Shown here: one piece after another, positions 38,489 through 47,570 of the stretch
Position numbering within the stretch: position 1 is the stretch's first letter
Layout of the letters: each line of letters opens with the position of its first letter
NCBI RefSeq assembly: GCF_040907265.1
Contig: NZ_JBFOHP010000002.1
Coordinates: 3,682,501 to 3,746,500, forward strand
DNA length: 64,000 nt
Reading direction: 5' to 3'
DNA from: Streptomyces sclerotialus
GTDB lineage: Bacteria > Actinomycetota > Actinomycetes > Streptomycetales > Streptomycetaceae
The notes under the pieces: generated by a model
Told to the model about the DNA's origin: nothing
What the model saw: only the letters and a program-made list of their open reading frames with translations
Database searches by the model: none
Position numbers and translations under genes: made by a program

Positions 38489-39574
38489 TCACACGCCCAG
38501 CAGCGCGTCGTCCCACCACCACGCCAGCGTCGGCAGTCCGCGCGGAGCCGAACGGTCGTCGTCCGCGGGCGACTCGGCCCACTCCAGGGGAGCTTCTTCC
38601 ATGGGGTCCGGTACGCGCCCCAGGCTCAGATAGCGCGGCACCCGGAGTCCCCACTCCGCGTTGCCCCGGATGCCGTACCGCAGGCCCTGCAGGTAGGTGG
38701 CCAGCTCCAGCCCGGCCCCCGGGCGCACCCGGTCGTGCACCTCCATGAAGCGCAGCAGCACCCGGTCCCGGAGCCGCGTGGCGGCCGCGACGGCCTCCTG
38801 GAGCGGCAGTTCCCGGTGGCGCATCAGCACGCTGTAGATGTTCTGGTCGGTCTGCCCCCGGACCAGCTCCTTGCGCAGGGAGTGCCGGTCGTTGTCCAGC
38901 GCGGCGACCATGATGGCCATCTCGGTGAGCGCACGGACGGCAGGCCGCTCCATGTCCGCCGCGGGCACCTCGTGCCCCGTGGCGATCTCCAGCATGGCGA
39001 ACGGCGGTTCGCCGCCGGCCGACAGCAGCCGCATCGCGAGGTACTCGTCCAGGTCCGGCATGCGGCCGAGCGCGGCGTTGCCGACCTGCCAGGTCACACC
39101 GGAGAGCCAGGCCCGGTGGGCGGCGATGAAGCGCCGCATCTGGAGCGGGGTGCCGAACGACCGGAACTGCTCCGCGATCTCCTGCAGGGCCGGGATGAAG
39201 CCCTCCGTCTCGTCCCGGGCCGACGGCGCTTCCAAGGCGCGCTGCACGCGGCCCGCCAGGGCGGCGAACGCGGCGGGCCGGGCGCTGAACGGGCCGTTGT
39301 CGCACCGGTTGTCGTCGAAACCGAAGCCCCAGTACACCCACAGCGACGTCCACAGCAGGCGGTCGTCGTCGGCCGCGTCGGGCGCGAACCGGGCGAAGAA
39401 GTCGGTGCTGCACGTGGCGATGACCCAGGTGCGCTCCTCGTCGGTCGCGCACATGGGGCTGCGCCGGATCCACTCCTTGGCCCGCTCGTCGACGAGGTGG
39501 GCGCGGGGGTACCTGGCGGACTCCAAGGGACAGAAGATCGCGGGGAGATCGACTTCGTTGACGGTCACGGCCAT
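38489..39574 (-). CDS. Class I terpene synthase
   Basis: 361 residues from the ATG at 39574; a GTG 9 bp upstream is possible. The metal-binding Asp-rich motif is in VYWGFGFDDNRCDNG (D87, D88, D92) and the second, NSE-type triad is in ALDNDRHSLRKELVRG near residue 225. A C-terminal aromatic LSLGR...WW region completes the bacterial cyclase pattern. It ionises and cyclises a prenyl diphosphate; the product cannot be read from sequence. The polyprenyl synthase 3 kb upstream may supply the substrate and the carotenoid oxygenase could modify or cleave a product. The gene is monocistronic. Confidence 0.85.
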   Translation of the reverse strand: MAVTVNEVDLPAIFCPLESARYPRAHLVDERAKEWIRRSPMCATDEERTWVIATCSTDFFARFAPDAADDDRLLWTSLWVYWGFGFDDNRCDNGPFSARPAAFAALAGRVQRALEAPSARDETEGFIPALQEIAEQFRSFGTPLQMRRFIAAHRAWLSGVTWQVGNAALGRMPDLDEYLAMRLLSAGGEPPFAMLEIATGHEVPAADMERPAVRALTEMAIMVAALDNDRHSLRKELVRGQTDQNIYSVLMRHRELPLQEAVAAATRLRDRVLLRFMEVHDRVRPGAGLELATYLQGLRYGIRGNAEWGLRVPRYLSLGRVPDPMEEAPLEWAESPADDDRSAPRGLPTLAWWWDDALLGV

Positions 39575-39710
39575 GAACTGCACACCTTGCCCTGGACGAC
39601 GACGGCACGAACGGCCTCATCCTGCATCGGCCGTCACCGGGCGACCGTGACCTACATGCAGCTGGCAGGTAAACCCTCCTAACAGGGCAGAAACAGCTCG
39701 GTGTTGACGG

Positions 39711-40313
39711 TCAGACCTCGCGCGCGCCGTCCACCGGGCCGCCCTCACGCGCCCCGTCTCCGCCCTCGCCCTCGCCCGTCCGGTTGTCGATCTGGGTGAT
39801 GGCCCACAGGGCCCAGTCACGCGACGCGGGGAGCATGTGAAGGCCGAAGCCGGCCGCGAGGTGCCCGAAGGCGAGCGGGTCGGGCAGCACGCCGTCGTGC
39901 AGGTCGACGTCCGCTGACTCCACCAGGGCCGTCAGGGCGTCGAGGTCACGCTGGACGGCCGCCGCGTAGTCCGCGAGCACGCCGCGCGCCTCCTTCGGGT
40001 CCAGCGCGAAGAGCAGGAAGAGCCGCAGCACGAACTCGTTCCGCACCACGGGGTTGCGCGGCGGATTGATCAGCCATTGCCGCAGGTCCGCACGGCCCGC
40101 CTCGGTGATCGCGTACGTCTTGCGGCCGCGCGCGCCCTCCTCGACGACCTCGGCGAGGCCGTCGGAGGCCAGCCGGTTGAGCTCTTGGTAGACCTGATTG
40201 TGCTTGGCGTGCCAGGCGTAGCGGTCCAGGCTCCGCTCGAACTTCTTGGTCAGCTCGTAACCGCTGCCCGCCTCATCGGCCAGCAGCCCCAGCAGTGCGT
40301 ACCGCAGCGACAT
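39711..40313 (-). CDS. PadR-family transcriptional regulator
   Basis: 200 residues from the ATG at 40313, preceded by GGAGAG; longer frames start inside the operator. The winged helix begins MSLRYALLGLLADEAGSGYELTKKFE and the wing has GARGRKTYAITEAGRADLRQWL. The C-terminal Vir-type helical dimerisation part follows (FVLRLFLLFALDPKEARGVL). It is divergent from the carotenoid oxygenase gene, with a good operator between, so it probably represses both. Confidence 0.88.
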   Translation of the reverse strand: MSLRYALLGLLADEAGSGYELTKKFERSLDRYAWHAKHNQVYQELNRLASDGLAEVVEEGARGRKTYAITEAGRADLRQWLINPPRNPVVRNEFVLRLFLLFALDPKEARGVLADYAAAVQRDLDALTALVESADVDLHDGVLPDPLAFGHLAAGFGLHMLPASRDWALWAITQIDNRTGEGEGGDGAREGGPVDGAREV

Positions 40314-40365
40314 CGCGTCTCTCCGCCTCTTCTCCTTGTCCCGTTTCATCCTAGACCAACGACAT

Positions 40366-40405
40366 GTAGAAGTTGACACGTGCTCCACGACGTGTCACTT
40401 TCTAC
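40366..40405. promoter_or_regulatory. 40-bp inverted repeat between padR and the carotenoid oxygenase gene
   Basis: GTAGAAGTTGACACGT (40366-40381) and ACGTGTCACTTTCTAC (40390-40405) are complementary at 14 of 16 positions with an 8-nt spacer. It lies 53 bp upstream of the padR ATG and 93 bp upstream of the oxygenase ATG, in an AT-richer patch. It fits a PadR dimer operator controlling both promoters. Confidence 0.65.
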
Positions 40406-40497
40406 CTGTCGAAGTTGAGGGCAGCGGAGCCGTCCGGAACCGCGCACCACGAGGCGGCGACATCCACGGACGGCTCCTCAGGGGGAGGGACCACGCG

Positions 40498-41961
40498 ATG
40501 ACCGACAGAACGGCACGGATTGCCGGCACCACCGGACACGAGGCGGAGAGCGCTCCCTCGGGCACAGCGGGCCGCCCGACGGCCCTCTCGGGCCACCTCG
40601 CGCCCGTACCGGACGAGATCGACGCGTACGACCTGCCGGTCAGCGGCGCCCTGCCCCCGGAGCTGAGCGGCCGCTACCTCCGTAACGGCCCCAACCCGAA
40701 GGCAGCTTCGGAGAGCGGCGCGCACTGGTTCCTCGGGCACGGGATGCTGCACGGCATACGGATCGCCGAGGGGCGCGCCAAGTGGTACCGCAACCGCTGG
40801 GTACGCACCACCCGTCTCGCCGGCGCGCCGGCCACACGCCCGGACGGCACTCGCGACCTGGCCGTCAACGCGGCCAACACGCACGTCATCGAGCACGGCG
40901 GCCGGCTGCTGGCCCTGTGCGAGGGCGGCCTGCCGTACCGGGTCACGCCCGGACTCGGCACGCTCGGCCCGGAGGACTTCGGGGGCCGGCTGCGTACCGC
41001 GATGACGGCGCACCCGAAGGAGGACCCGGAAACGGGGGAGCTGCACTTCTTCGGGTACGCGCCGACGCCTCCGTATGTCACGTACCACCGGATGTCGGCC
41101 GCGGGCGAGCTGGAGTACAGCCGCGTGATCGACGTGCCGGAGCCGACGATGATGCACGACTTCGCGATCACCGAGCGGTACGTGATCTGGCTCGACCTTC
41201 CGGTCACCTTCGACGCGACGCTGCGCGGCAGGGGCATGCCACTGCGGTGGGACGACGCGTACGGCGCCCGGCTGGGCGTGATGGACCGGTCCGGTGAGGC
41301 GCCGGTGCGGTGGTTCGGCATCGAGCCCTGCTACGTGTTCCACGTGGGCAACGCCCAGGAGGACGCGGCGGGGCGGATCGTCCTGGACGCGGTGCGGTAC
41401 GACCGCGCCACGTTCAACGGCGTGTGGACGACGATCGGCGGCGAGCCAGGCACCGCCTGGGTGCCGCCGGCACCCGGGGCGGCCGGGCCGGGCGCTCCGG
41501 GGCCGGTGCTGTACCGGTGGACGCTGGACCCGGTGACCGGCGCCGTCGGCGAGGCGCAGCTGGACGACCTCGCGGTCGAGTTCCCCACGCTGCACTCCGG
41601 GCGGGTGGGGCGGGCCCACCGGTACCTGTACCTGGCGTCGGAGGAGCCGAGCGGTGCGGTGGTGCGGTACGACGTGACCACCGGCGAGCGGCGGGTGCAC
41701 GACGCCGGCCCGGACCGGGCGGTCGGCGAAGCGGTCTTCGTACCGGCGCGGGACGCGCGTGGCGAGGACGAGGGCTGGCTGCTGTCGATCGTCACCGACC
41801 GCTCGGGCGCCGGCTCCGAACTCCTCGTCCTGGACGCCACCGACCTCACCGGGGCCCCGGCCGCCTCGGTCCGGCTGCCCCGTGCGGTCCCCGCGGGCTT
41901 CCACGGCTCCTGGATCGCGGACGACGCCGGGGACGGACACGGGGACGAGGCCGGACGGTGA
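40498..41961 (+). CDS. Carotenoid oxygenase family (RPE65-like) protein
   Basis: 487 residues. LPPELSGRYLRNGPNPK and the Fe-binding His contexts GHGMLHGI, HPKEDPETGELHFFGY, PTMMHDFAITERY, CYVFHVGNAQED and the C-terminal PAGFHGSWI are in the family's order, giving the four-His non-haem iron site. Members oxidatively cleave carotenoids, stilbenes or related alkenes. AGGGGGAGGGA lies 7-17 nt before the ATG at 40498. It is divergent from padR and coupled (GTGA overlap) to the next membrane-protein gene. No carotenoid biosynthesis genes are in the window, so the substrate is open. Confidence 0.9.
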   Translation: MTDRTARIAGTTGHEAESAPSGTAGRPTALSGHLAPVPDEIDAYDLPVSGALPPELSGRYLRNGPNPKAASESGAHWFLGHGMLHGIRIAEGRAKWYRNRWVRTTRLAGAPATRPDGTRDLAVNAANTHVIEHGGRLLALCEGGLPYRVTPGLGTLGPEDFGGRLRTAMTAHPKEDPETGELHFFGYAPTPPYVTYHRMSAAGELEYSRVIDVPEPTMMHDFAITERYVIWLDLPVTFDATLRGRGMPLRWDDAYGARLGVMDRSGEAPVRWFGIEPCYVFHVGNAQEDAAGRIVLDAVRYDRATFNGVWTTIGGEPGTAWVPPAPGAAGPGAPGPVLYRWTLDPVTGAVGEAQLDDLAVEFPTLHSGRVGRAHRYLYLASEEPSGAVVRYDVTTGERRVHDAGPDRAVGEAVFVPARDARGEDEGWLLSIVTDRSGAGSELLVLDATDLTGAPAASVRLPRAVPAGFHGSWIADDAGDGHGDEAGR

Positions 41962-42779
41962 ACACCACCACGTACGACGACAGACAGCAGGGAGCGGACA
42001 CAGTGCAGACGGGGGCGGAGACCATGGACCCGAGGACGGCAGCGGAGCGCCCGGAGGGCAGCGGCGGACAGCCGGCCATGGTGGCAGCGGCACACACCGG
42101 TACGGAGGCAGCGACGGGCACGAGGGAGGGCACGGCCGTCGCACGTGAAGGCGAGCGCTGGTACACCGGCCTCGGGGAGATGTTCTCGACGCTCCTCCTG
42201 GACGTCGGGCTGTCGATCGCCGTGTACTACCTCCTGCGGGCTTTCGGGACCAGCGTGTACGTCTCGATGCTCGGTGCCACGGTCGCGGCCGCGCTCCGGG
42301 TCGTGTACGTGGCGGTCCTCCCCCGCCGCTTCGATGTGTTCGCGGCGTTCATGCTCTCCGTATGGGGCGTCGGCCTGCTGCTGTCCTTCATGAGCGGCGA
42401 CGCGCGCTTCGTACTGGCCAAGGACTCGGTGCCGACCGCCCTGGCGGGGCTGATCTTCCTCGGTACGGCGGTGGCCCGGCGCCCGATGATCTACGCGGTC
42501 GTACGGCGCACCCAGGGCCGCACCCCGAGCGCCCGCGCCGCGCTCGAACAGCGCTGGGCCACCGAGCCGGCGTTCCGGCGCGCGCTCACGGTCATGACCT
42601 GCGTATGGGGCATCGGCATGCTGGCCGAGTCCGTCCTCAGGATCCCGATGATCTACCTGCTGCCGGTCGACGCGGCCACCGGCCTCTCGGGCCTGATGCA
42701 GATAGGCACCTTCGTCCTCCTGACCGTCTACACCGTCGTGCACCGCAAGTGGGCCGCCACCCGGCACCTTCGGCGGTGA
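41958..42779 (+). CDS. VC0807-like integral membrane protein
   Basis: 273 residues from the GTG at 41958 that overlaps the oxygenase stop. Residues 1-70 are disordered Thr/Gly/Glu-rich. About six membrane helices follow (LLLDVGLSIAVYYLLRAF, SVYVSMLGATVAAALRVVYVAVL, and others), with AALEQRWATEPAFRRALTVMTCVWG and AVDRK-like end TVVHRKWAATRHLRR. This matches membrane proteins of the VC0807 type, whose role is unknown. Coupling to the oxygenase suggests help in substrate handling at the membrane. Confidence 0.7.
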   Translation: MNTTTYDDRQQGADTVQTGAETMDPRTAAERPEGSGGQPAMVAAAHTGTEAATGTREGTAVAREGERWYTGLGEMFSTLLLDVGLSIAVYYLLRAFGTSVYVSMLGATVAAALRVVYVAVLPRRFDVFAAFMLSVWGVGLLLSFMSGDARFVLAKDSVPTALAGLIFLGTAVARRPMIYAVVRRTQGRTPSARAALEQRWATEPAFRRALTVMTCVWGIGMLAESVLRIPMIYLLPVDAATGLSGLMQIGTFVLLTVYTVVHRKWAATRHLRR

Positions 42780-43237
42780 CTCCCCGGGGGAGGAGCGCGG
42801 GGTGGTGGGGTACGGCGCGGGGGGCTGTACCGCGCCGCCCCGCGCTCCTGTTTCACGGGCGGCGCCACCGGCACATCCGGCGCAGAATGATCGGCGGCTG
42901 CACGTCCTCCGGTTCCGGCGACGCGCCGCAGGACAGGAGCGGGAACAGGACCGTCACCAGCACGGCGACGGTGACCGCGCCACCCTCCGGGGGCGAGCCG
43001 GGTGGACCGACCACGTCACCGTCCGTGTCCCAGCGGGCGCCGTCGCAGCAACCCGCGCAGCCGGCGGCACCGGAGTCCGTGCGGGACGCCACCGCCACCG
43101 TGGAGGCGTACTTCGCGGTGATCAACGCGAGCGACCATCGGCAGGCGTGGGAGCCGGGCGGCAAGAACCTCGGCGGCTCCTACGACGCCTTCGTCGCGGG
43201 CCTCGCCACCTCGTCGCAGGACACGGTCCGCGGCTCC

Positions 43238-43301
43238 GTGCCGAGCGTCGGCGCGACCCCGTGCCGAGCGTCGGCGAGGCCCCGTGCCGAGCGTCGGCAG
43301 G
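43238..43301. repeat. 23-bp tandem repeat with internal palindrome
   Basis: 2.8 copies starting at 43238, 43261 and 43284 of a unit beginning GTGCCGAGCGTCGGC. GCCGA-GCG-TCGGC inside each copy is a small perfect hairpin. Confidence 0.75.
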
Positions 43302-43359
43302 GTCCGTTTATGACCTCGCTCACGGGGTGTGGAGCAACACCCTCCCCCACCGGCGGGAG

Positions 43360-43368
43360 TTGTCCACA
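43360..43368 (+). promoter_or_regulatory. Single consensus DnaA box upstream of recQ
   Basis: TTGTCCACA, the Streptomyces consensus DnaA box, 41 bp upstream of the recQ ATG. It is isolated, so it is not an origin. Possible DnaA control of recQ is inference. Confidence 0.4.
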
Positions 43369-43409
43369 GGCTCAGCGGCGGGGTGGCCGTGGCTCGTAAG
43401 CTGCCAGAC

Positions 43410-45512
43410 ATGAACGACGTGGACGGTGGGCTGGACGAGGCTCCGGGCGGCGCGGGCGCAGGCGCCGGCCCGGGCGCGGGCGAGGGTGCGCGGACCGGTG
43501 GGGCGCCGGGCGGTGAAGCGCTGGAGGTCCTGCACCGGGTCTTCGGATACGACGCCTTCCGCGGCAGCCAGCAGGAGATCGTCGAGCACGTCATCGGCGG
43601 CGGCGACGCCGTCGTCCTCATGCCGACCGGCGGCGGCAAGTCGCTCTGCTATCAGATCCCCGCGCTCGTGCGCCCCGGCACGGGCGTCGTCGTCTCCCCG
43701 CTGATCGCGCTGATGCAGGACCAGGTCGACGCGCTGCGGGCGGTCGGCGTGCGCGCGGGATTCCTCAATTCCACCCAGGACCTGGAGGAGCGTCGCCTGG
43801 TGGAGGCCGAGTTCCTCGCCGGCGAGCTGGACCTGCTCTACCTCGCACCGGAGCGGCTGCGCGTGGAGCAGACGCTCGGCCTGCTGGACCGGGGCAAGAT
43901 CTCGCTCTTCGCCATCGACGAGGCGCACTGCGTCGCCCAGTGGGGCCACGACTTCCGCCCCGACTACCTCGCCCTGTCGATGCTGCACGAGCGCTGGCCC
44001 GAGGTGCCGCGGATCGCGCTCACCGCCACCGCCACCGAGGCCACCCACGGCGAGATCACCTCGCGGCTGCGGATGGAGCAGGCCCGGCACTTCGTGGCCA
44101 GCTTCGACCGGCCGAACATCCAGTACCGCATCGCGACCAAGAGCGAGCCGAAGAAGCAGCTGCTGGAGCTGCTGCGCACGGAGCACGCCGGGGACGCCGG
44201 CATCGTGTACTGCCTCTCCCGCGCCTCGGTGGAGAAGACCGCCCAGTTCCTGGTGCAGAACGGTATCGACGCCGTGCCGTACCACGCCGGGCTGGACCCG
44301 CGGACCCGCGCGCACCACCAGGCGCGCTTCCTGCGCGAGGACGGGCTCGTGGTGGTCGCCACGATCGCGTTCGGCATGGGCATCGACAAGCCGGACGTGC
44401 GCTTCGTGGCCCACCTGGACCTGCCGAAGTCGGTGGAGGGGTACTACCAGGAGACCGGCCGCGCCGGGCGGGACGGCCTGCCGTCCACGGCCTGGCTGGC
44501 GTACGGCCTGCAGGACGTCGTCCAGCAGCGGAAGATGATCGACGGCTCCGAGGGCGACGAGGCGCACCGGCGGCGGCTGGCCGCGCACCTCGACGCGATG
44601 CTCGCGCTCTGCGAGACGGTGGAGTGCCGGCGGGTGCGGCTGCTCGCGTACTTCGGCCAGCAGAGCACGCCGTGCGGCAACTGCGACACGTGCCTGGCGC
44701 CGCCGCAGTCCTGGGACGGCACGGTGCCGGCCCAGAAGCTGCTGTCGACGGTCGTCCGGTTGCAGCGCGAGCGCGGGCAGAAGTTCGGCACGGGCCAGAT
44801 CGTCGACATCCTGATGGGCCGCAAGACCGCCAAGGTCATCCAGTTCGACCATGACGCGCTGAGCGTGTTCGGGATCGGCGCGGACCTGCGGGAGGCCGAC
44901 TGGCGGGGCGTCGTACGGCAGTTGCTGGCCCAGCGGCTGCTGGCGGTCGAGGGCGACTACGGCACGCTGGTGCTGACCGAGACGAGCGGCGAGGTGCTGC
45001 GCGGGGAGCGCCAGGTACCGCTGCGGCGCGAGCCGGAGAAGCCGGCGCGGGCGGCCAAGGCGAAGGCGGCGAAGGCCAAGCGGGCGCCGGTCGACCTGCC
45101 ACCGGAGGCGGTGCCGGTCTTCGAAGCACTGCGGGCCTGGCGCGGGCAGACCGCGAAGGAGCAGGGCGTCCCCGCGTATGTGATCTTCCACGACGCCACG
45201 CTCCGCGAGATCGCCACGGCCCGGCCGTCCAGCACGGCCGAGCTGGGCACGGTCAACGGCGTCGGCGAGAACAAGCTCGCGAAGTACGGCGAGGCCATCC
45301 TTGAGGTGCTGTCCGACGAGGTGCTGTCCGACGGGCCGGCGGCGGGCAGCCCTGCCGACGCTCCGGGAGCCGAGAAGTCCGCTGCTCCGGGCGCTGGGAA
45401 GCCCACCGCCCCAGGTGCCGGGAAGCCCACCGCCCCGGATGCCGATGTGCACTGGGACTGGGACATGGAGGAGCCGCCGCCGGAGGAGGACCGCGAGGGC
45501 GCCTTTGGATGA
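43410..45512 (+). CDS. recQ: ATP-dependent DNA helicase RecQ
   Basis: 700 residues. After a Gly/Ala-rich lead (1-35), the superfamily 2 helicase core starts at [21 protein letters not shown]. Walker A is [14 protein letters not shown] (about 71-84), DEAH box [20 protein letters not shown], motif [18 protein letters not shown] and [10 protein letters not shown]. The RecQ zinc site follows ([23 protein letters not shown]), then the RQC winged helix and an HRDC domain ([20 protein letters not shown], about 570-640). The last 50 residues are Ala/Pro/Gly repeats ending in acidic [14 protein letters not shown]. It unwinds 3'-5' in recombination repair. ATG at 43410; a GTG at 43383 would add 9 residues. 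Confidence 0.95.
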   Translation: MNDVDGGLDEAPGGAGAGAGPGAGEGARTGGAPGGEALEVLHRVFGYDAFRGSQQEIVEHVIGGGDAVVLMPTGGGKSLCYQIPALVRPGTGVVVSPLIALMQDQVDALRAVGVRAGFLNSTQDLEERRLVEAEFLAGELDLLYLAPERLRVEQTLGLLDRGKISLFAIDEAHCVAQWGHDFRPDYLALSMLHERWPEVPRIALTATATEATHGEITSRLRMEQARHFVASFDRPNIQYRIATKSEPKKQLLELLRTEHAGDAGIVYCLSRASVEKTAQFLVQNGIDAVPYHAGLDPRTRAHHQARFLREDGLVVVATIAFGMGIDKPDVRFVAHLDLPKSVEGYYQETGRAGRDGLPSTAWLAYGLQDVVQQRKMIDGSEGDEAHRRRLAAHLDAMLALCETVECRRVRLLAYFGQQSTPCGNCDTCLAPPQSWDGTVPAQKLLSTVVRLQRERGQKFGTGQIVDILMGRKTAKVIQFDHDALSVFGIGADLREADWRGVVRQLLAQRLLAVEGDYGTLVLTETSGEVLRGERQVPLRREPEKPARAAKAKAAKAKRAPVDLPPEAVPVFEALRAWRGQTAKEQGVPAYVIFHDATLREIATARPSSTAELGTVNGVGENKLAKYGEAILEVLSDEVLSDGPAAGSPADAPGAEKSAAPGAGKPTAPGAGKPTAPDADVHWDWDMEEPPPEEDREGAFG

Positions 45513-45601
45513 GCGGAGGAGCGTGCGGCCGGGCCTTCCGTGAGCGGGACCGGGCCTTCCGTGAGGGGGGCCGGTCGTGCGGCGGCGGGCCTCAGCAGGG
45601 C

Positions 45602-45685
45602 GGGCGTCAGGTGTCGCAGTGGCCCGGGCGGGCGTCAGTCGTCGCAGTGGCCCGGGCGGGCGTCAGTCGTCGCAGTGGCCCGGGC
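45602..45685. repeat. 28-bp tandem repeat crossing the 3' end of the GT39-like gene
   Basis: Three units of 28 bp at 45602, 45630 and 45658 (GGGCGTCAGTCGTCGCAGTGGCCCGGGC, middle and right copies identical except at the edge, left copy with two changes), followed by GGGCGTAGAGCG. On the minus strand the rightmost unit encodes the C-terminus ARPGHCDD-stop. The other two are duplicates of it past the stop codon. Confidence 0.8.
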
Positions 45686-47273
45686 GGGCGTAGAGCGTGA
45701 TGCGGGCGCCGGTGACGTCCTGGGCGCTGCAGCGGCGGAAGAAGTCGCGGAGCGTGGTGCGCTTGACGATCTCCCGGGGGGTCTCGTCCTCCGGCTCGTC
45801 GCGGGGGTCGCCGAGTACGACGATGCGTTCGGTGGCGAGCATCCGCTCCCTGATGCGGTCGGCGGACACCTCCGTGCCGTACAAAGAGCCCGACGACTCG
45901 ACCGGCCGGGACAGCGCCAGGTCGGTCAGGCCGCGGAACCGCTCCGGTTCGGACCGCGTCCACACCCGCCGCCTGGCCGGCATCAGGAGCAGCCCGTCAC
46001 CGGGCTCCGCCACCGCCCGTACGGCCTGGACGACGGCGGTGGCATCGTCCTTCCGGCTCTCCGGACTGCGCAGATGGACGGCGACGGGCAGCAGCGCGAT
46101 CAGTACGGCCGCCAGCGCCCACACCGTACGCCTGCGCACCCGCAGTGCCCGGCCGCGCGTGCGGTCGTCCCGGCCGCGCGTGCGGTCGTCGTCCGTGAGC
46201 GGCCTGAACACCCGGTCCAGGGCCGCGCCCGCCAAGAGGGCGAAGCCGACGACGTAGTACAGGACGTAGCGGTCGACGTACATCGGCTGCAACTGCGAGA
46301 ACAGCAGCAGGGTGGCCTGCGGCGCGATCAGCAGCGGTACGGCGAGGGGCCGCAGCCGGACCGGCCCCCGCGTCCGTACCGGCACACGGGCGCAGGCCGT
46401 ACCCACGGCTGCCAGCACAGCGAAGGTCACCAGCTGCACGGGGTCGGGCCACAGGATCCAGCTGAGCTGAGCCGACTGCCCCGCACTGAAGAGCGCCAGC
46501 GGAGCGAGCCCGACGGCCACCACCCCGGCGGCGACGAGCCAGGTGCGGCGGACCGCCCCGCGGGCGGCGCTCGGTACCCCGGCCAGTACGACCGTCACGC
46601 CGTGCGCCGTGAGCACCAGCACGGCGAACTCGTGCAGCAGGCAGGCGGCCAGCGTCATGAGCGCGTAGCCGGTCCACCAGCGCCGCGCGGCCCCGGGCAC
46701 ACCGAACAGCCCCGCCCAGGAGGCCGTCGGCGCCCCGGCCACGTCGCTGGGGGTGCCCGCGTCGCCCTGCCCGGCCGGCCGGCGAGCGGCGCTCGCGTCG
46801 AGTGCACGGACGAGGAGGTACGTGGACCAGGTGACCAGCGCGCAGACGAGCGCGTACGACCGGCCCTCCTGTGCGTACTCCTGCACCAGCGGCACGAGCG
46901 GGAAGACCAGCCCCGCCGCGACGCCCGCGCGCCGTCCGGCCACCCGCGCCCCCAGCAGCGCGACTCCCGCCGCTGCCACGGTCATCGCCAGCGCGGACGG
47001 CAACCGCAGGGTCGTCACGCCGCCGCCGAACACGGCGAAGAGGCCGTGCATGAAGAGGTAGTACAAGCCGTGTACGGCATCGGCGTTCTGCAGCGTGTCC
47101 CACAGCTCGGGGAGGCTGCGGTGGGCCATGTCGTAGGTGACGACCTCGTCACGCCAGATGCTGCCCTGCCGGCGGATGCCCCACAGGCCCAGTACGAGCG
47201 TCAGCGCGCACGGAGCGGCCACGGTCTTCGCCCAGGGCGCCGGTTCGGCACGCGGGAGGCCCGTGGCCGGCAT
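45663..47273 (-). CDS. GT39-like membrane glycosyltransferase (mannosyltransferase fold)
   Basis: 536 residues with about ten membrane helices. GIRRQGSIWRDEVVTYDMAHRSL near residue 35 has the acidic DE pair in the first extracytoplasmic loop that marks the GT-C (GT39/ArnT-like) fold, and RSYALVCALVTWSTYLLVRAL follows. A C-terminal soluble part (about 400-536) contains GDGLLLMPARRRVWTRSEPE. Such proteins move a sugar from a polyprenyl-phosphate carrier to proteins or lipids outside the membrane. The C-terminus is duplicated in tandem past the stop. It converges on recQ. Confidence 0.8.
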   Translation of the reverse strand: MPATGLPRAEPAPWAKTVAAPCALTLVLGLWGIRRQGSIWRDEVVTYDMAHRSLPELWDTLQNADAVHGLYYLFMHGLFAVFGGGVTTLRLPSALAMTVAAAGVALLGARVAGRRAGVAAGLVFPLVPLVQEYAQEGRSYALVCALVTWSTYLLVRALDASAARRPAGQGDAGTPSDVAGAPTASWAGLFGVPGAARRWWTGYALMTLAACLLHEFAVLVLTAHGVTVVLAGVPSAARGAVRRTWLVAAGVVAVGLAPLALFSAGQSAQLSWILWPDPVQLVTFAVLAAVGTACARVPVRTRGPVRLRPLAVPLLIAPQATLLLFSQLQPMYVDRYVLYYVVGFALLAGAALDRVFRPLTDDDRTRGRDDRTRGRALRVRRRTVWALAAVLIALLPVAVHLRSPESRKDDATAVVQAVRAVAEPGDGLLLMPARRRVWTRSEPERFRGLTDLALSRPVESSGSLYGTEVSADRIRERMLATERIVVLGDPRDEPEDETPREIVKRTTLRDFFRRCSAQDVTGARITLYARPGHCDD

Positions 47274-47391
47274 GGCGTTCGACGAGGTACCGATGGCGGA
47301 CTCCTGGGCGGTGGGGTTCGGAATCGCGCCCAGAGGCGCCGCTTCACATTACCGCCGGCCGTACCGGGACGAATCGCCTGTTCCCCGCACA

Positions 47392-47445
47392 CGGAACCGG
47401 CATGCGGAACCGGCACGCGGAACCGGCATGCCGGAACCCGTACAC
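47392..47445. repeat. 13-bp tandem repeat upstream of the GT39-like gene
   Basis: About four units of the form CGGAACCGGCATG at 47392, 47405, 47418 and (degenerate) 47432. They lie in the 297-bp gap between the GT39-like start and the carboxypeptidase stop, which holds no other gene. The GT39 promoter must lie in or next to this repeat. Confidence 0.65.
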
Positions 47446-47570
47446 GGAAGGGGCCGCCCGCACCGGAATGCACCGGGATGCGAGCGGCCCCTCTACCGCC
47501 GACGGCTGGCGGCTGGCGGCTGACGGCCCGGGGCAAGGGGCCCCGGGCCGGCCGGCTCACGCGCGTGGAC

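Larger units (their letters stand above)
42887..43399 (+). pseudogene. Degenerate short lipoprotein-like gene with tandem repeats
   Basis: The frame from ATG 42887 gives MIGGCTSSGSGDAPQ, a lipobox-like start lacking a proper hydrophobic signal, a Thr/Ser/Pro-rich linker and ATVEAYFAVINASDHRQAWE, GKNLGGSYDAFVAGLATSS, the start of a domain common in Streptomyces lipoproteins. The rest is replaced by translation of a 23-bp tandem repeat (43238-43301) and nonsense. Both ends look eroded. Confidence 0.5.
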
